Part shown: piece by piece, positions 62,622-64,000 of the stretch
How the letters are laid out: every line of letters begins with the position of its first letter
Numbering within the stretch: the stretch's first letter is position 1
Source: CAYMPH01 sp964529415
Lineage (GTDB): Bacteria; Spirochaetota; UBA4802; UBA5550
Assembly: GCA_964529415.1 (NCBI GenBank)
Contig: CAZGWD010000019.1
Span: forward strand, 1 to 64,000
Length of the DNA stretch: 64,000 nt
Reading direction: 5' to 3'
Notes under the pieces: model-generated
The model's database searches: none
Told to the model about the DNA's origin: nothing
The model's input: the letters and a program-made list of their open reading frames with translations, nothing else
Translations under genes and position numbers: made by a program

Positions 62622-62873
62622 ATGGATAAAAAAGAAATACAGCTCAAGGTTTCACAAATTCTTATTGATGAGTTAAAGCTTGAGGATACAACAGCTGAAA
62701 CATTTAAGGTTGATCTTGACCTTGTTGATGAACTGGGAATTGACAGCATGGATCTAACCACAGTTGTGCTCGTATTACAGGATGAATTCAACATAACAAT
62801 TGATGAAGATGACTATCCTAAACTTTCAACCGTATCTAAAATCGCTGATTATATTAAAGAAAAAATATCCTGA
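62622..62873 (+). CDS. Acyl carrier protein 2 of the biosynthetic cluster
   Basis: The 83-aa ACP has its phosphopantetheine Ser in LGIDSMDLTTVV and a classic FNITIDEDDYPKLSTV third helix. It differs clearly from ACP 1 (56855), so the two may carry different intermediates. GGAGG precedes the ATG. The radical-SAM gene begins 7 bases after its stop. Confidence 0.93.
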   Translation: MDKKEIQLKVSQILIDELKLEDTTAETFKVDLDLVDELGIDSMDLTTVVLVLQDEFNITIDEDDYPKLSTVSKIADYIKEKIS

Positions 62874-62880
62874 TAAAAAA

Positions 62881-63963
62881 ATGAATTCAAAAATTGAAAA
62901 AACAACTCTGCCTGAAACTGAAAAATGGAAATTTTCAGATCTTTTAAAAGATCCGGAGATAAGGGAAAGATGGGAGAAGGTTAGAAAATTTTTCTTCCTC
63001 AGAGAAACAACCTATGACATGACCAACAGGTGCAACATCCGCTGCAACGGCTGCTATTACTTCGAGGGAGAGAAGCAGTTCGCAAAAGAAAACAACGATC
63101 CTGAAGCATGGCGAGAGCTAATGAAAGATGAAAAAGCGCGCGGCATAACATATGTTGTTCTTGCTGGAGCCGAACCTTCACTGGTGCCTGACATATTACA
63201 GGCATGCTATGATGAAATGCCTCTTGGAAGCATTGCAACCAACGGCTTTAAAAAAATCCCTGAATCTGTAGGTTATAAACTTCATATATCTGTCTGGGGC
63301 AACGACTCATCCAGCGATAGAATCCGAAATGCTAAAAATCTTCTTGTTAAACAGATTGAAAACTACAAAGACGATCCAAGAGCTGTATTTGTTTATACAT
63401 TCACAAGCGAAAATGTTAATGAAATTTATGAAGTAATGGAAATAATTGCAGCCAATAACTGTAAAATTACATTCAATATGTTTTCATCGCCTGTAGGATA
63501 TACAGGCCATCTGAGACACAATGAAAAAACATTGCCTGCTGTCCGTAAAGCTATGACAGATGTTCTTGAAAAATATCCAAATAATGTACTTTTTTCACAT
63601 TACAATATAATTGCACACACATCGAAAGACGGACTTCATGATCTTTACAGCTGTTCATATCCGAGAATGAATCCTTCTGAAGATATCGGGCTTGGAAGAT
63701 CATTCAGGCAGTACAGGGCCGATCTTTCATGGGATCGCGATGTAGCATGCTGCGTTCCTGATACAGACTGTCCTGACTGCAGACACTACGCAGCAGCAAG
63801 CGCTGTTGTTACTGCAAGGCTTTACAGGCATGCAACCAACCCGGATCAATTTAGATCATGGCTTGATTTTGTTGATACCTATCTTGCAGTGTGGGTTATG
63901 GGATATGAAAAAGGCAGGAATCTTTGCAATAAATTAATTCCGGCTCCAGGCCGGGAACTATAA
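62881..63963 (+). CDS. Radical SAM protein with C-terminal cysteine (SPASM-like) region
   Basis: The 360-aa enzyme has cluster cysteines C51, C55 and C58 in NRCNIRCNGCYYFEG. The C-terminal segment, CCVPDTDCPDC, could bind auxiliary clusters as in SPASM enzymes. The core resembles HpnH-like/lipid-linked radical-SAM proteins (HISVWGND). Substrate is unknown; it may act on an ACP-bound chain. I use the ATG at 62881 just after the ACP stop; the frame is open further upstream only through the ACP gene. Confidence 0.85.
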   Translation: MNSKIEKTTLPETEKWKFSDLLKDPEIRERWEKVRKFFFLRETTYDMTNRCNIRCNGCYYFEGEKQFAKENNDPEAWRELMKDEKARGITYVVLAGAEPSLVPDILQACYDEMPLGSIATNGFKKIPESVGYKLHISVWGNDSSSDRIRNAKNLLVKQIENYKDDPRAVFVYTFTSENVNEIYEVMEIIAANNCKITFNMFSSPVGYTGHLRHNEKTLPAVRKAMTDVLEKYPNNVLFSHYNIIAHTSKDGLHDLYSCSYPRMNPSEDIGLGRSFRQYRADLSWDRDVACCVPDTDCPDCRHYAAASAVVTARLYRHATNPDQFRSWLDFVDTYLAVWVMGYEKGRNLCNKLIPAPGREL

Positions 63964-63981
63964 TTATATAGAGGGAAATTG

Positions 63982-64000
63982 ATGGTAACAGTAAGTTCAC
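63982..64000 (+). CDS. Start of a further cluster gene (truncated by window edge)
   Basis: GAGGG lies about six bases before an ATG at 63982, 19 bases after the previous stop. Only six codons are visible before the window ends, so no function can be given. The position suggests the cluster continues. Confidence 0.5.

Overview
The window is an AT-rich stretch (visibly well under 40% G+C) of a Gram-negative-type bacterial chromosome. Diderm features are many lipoproteins with clear lipoboxes and four secreted proteins whose C-termini look like outer-membrane beta-barrels ending in Phe. A tungsten-type aldehyde:ferredoxin oxidoreductase and several radical-SAM enzymes suggest an anaerobic lifestyle. 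RNase J, a FakA-like kinase and orphan chemotaxis genes fit a deep-branching, perhaps Spirochaetota-like lineage. That placement is inference only; no rRNA or other phylogenetic marker is present.

Layout. 1-130: two 25-bp-spaced direct repeats, probably an insertion-sequence end. 131-12.7 kb: housekeeping genes (dtd-trxA, ttcA, cheY with a cyclic-nucleotide-binding protein, a padR-type regulator beside an 11-bp-arm palindrome, kup, two tRNA-Ser and one tRNA-Arg, ywbE, a DHH phosphoesterase, a B12-radical-SAM protein). 12.7-30 kb: uppP, rnj-dut, aor, rpiB, cca, a GDPD phosphodiesterase, an epimerase and a FakA-like kinase. At 13.7 kb there is a 60-codon basic ORF with an intrinsic terminator inside its coding region. 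This is the hallmark of tmRNA-controlled alternative ribosome-rescue factors (ArfA, BrfA).

28.4-41.8 kb is an envelope island. An ECF sigma factor and a translationally coupled membrane partner face a FecR lipoprotein. Three promoters with the same TTGTGACGAT-N15-ACTAYA architecture precede the sigma gene, the FecR gene and, 10 kb away, an outer-membrane protein gene. I infer an autoregulated ECF regulon. Its probable members share a small beta-rich module. The island also has three paralogous FN3/beta-barrel proteins, two Lcl-type lipoproteins, two beta-propeller lipoproteins, a CsgG-like barrel protein and a CE2-like esterase.

41.8-56.7 kb returns to mixed housekeeping and signalling genes (plsY, gatC, thpR, pyrK, a degenerate REC-GGDEF protein, cheB, argB, an Rpn nuclease, a UAP-type pyrophosphorylase, queE, and a histone-H1-like/LysM membrane protein). 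56.8 kb to the end is a biosynthetic cluster in two transcription units: ACP, a fused ketosynthase/chain-length-factor-like protein, a B12-radical-SAM enzyme, a deacetylase-methyltransferase fusion, then a hotdog dehydratase, a second ACP and a SPASM-like radical-SAM enzyme. It continues past the window. It probably makes an unusual methylated or polyene-like acyl chain, product unknown.
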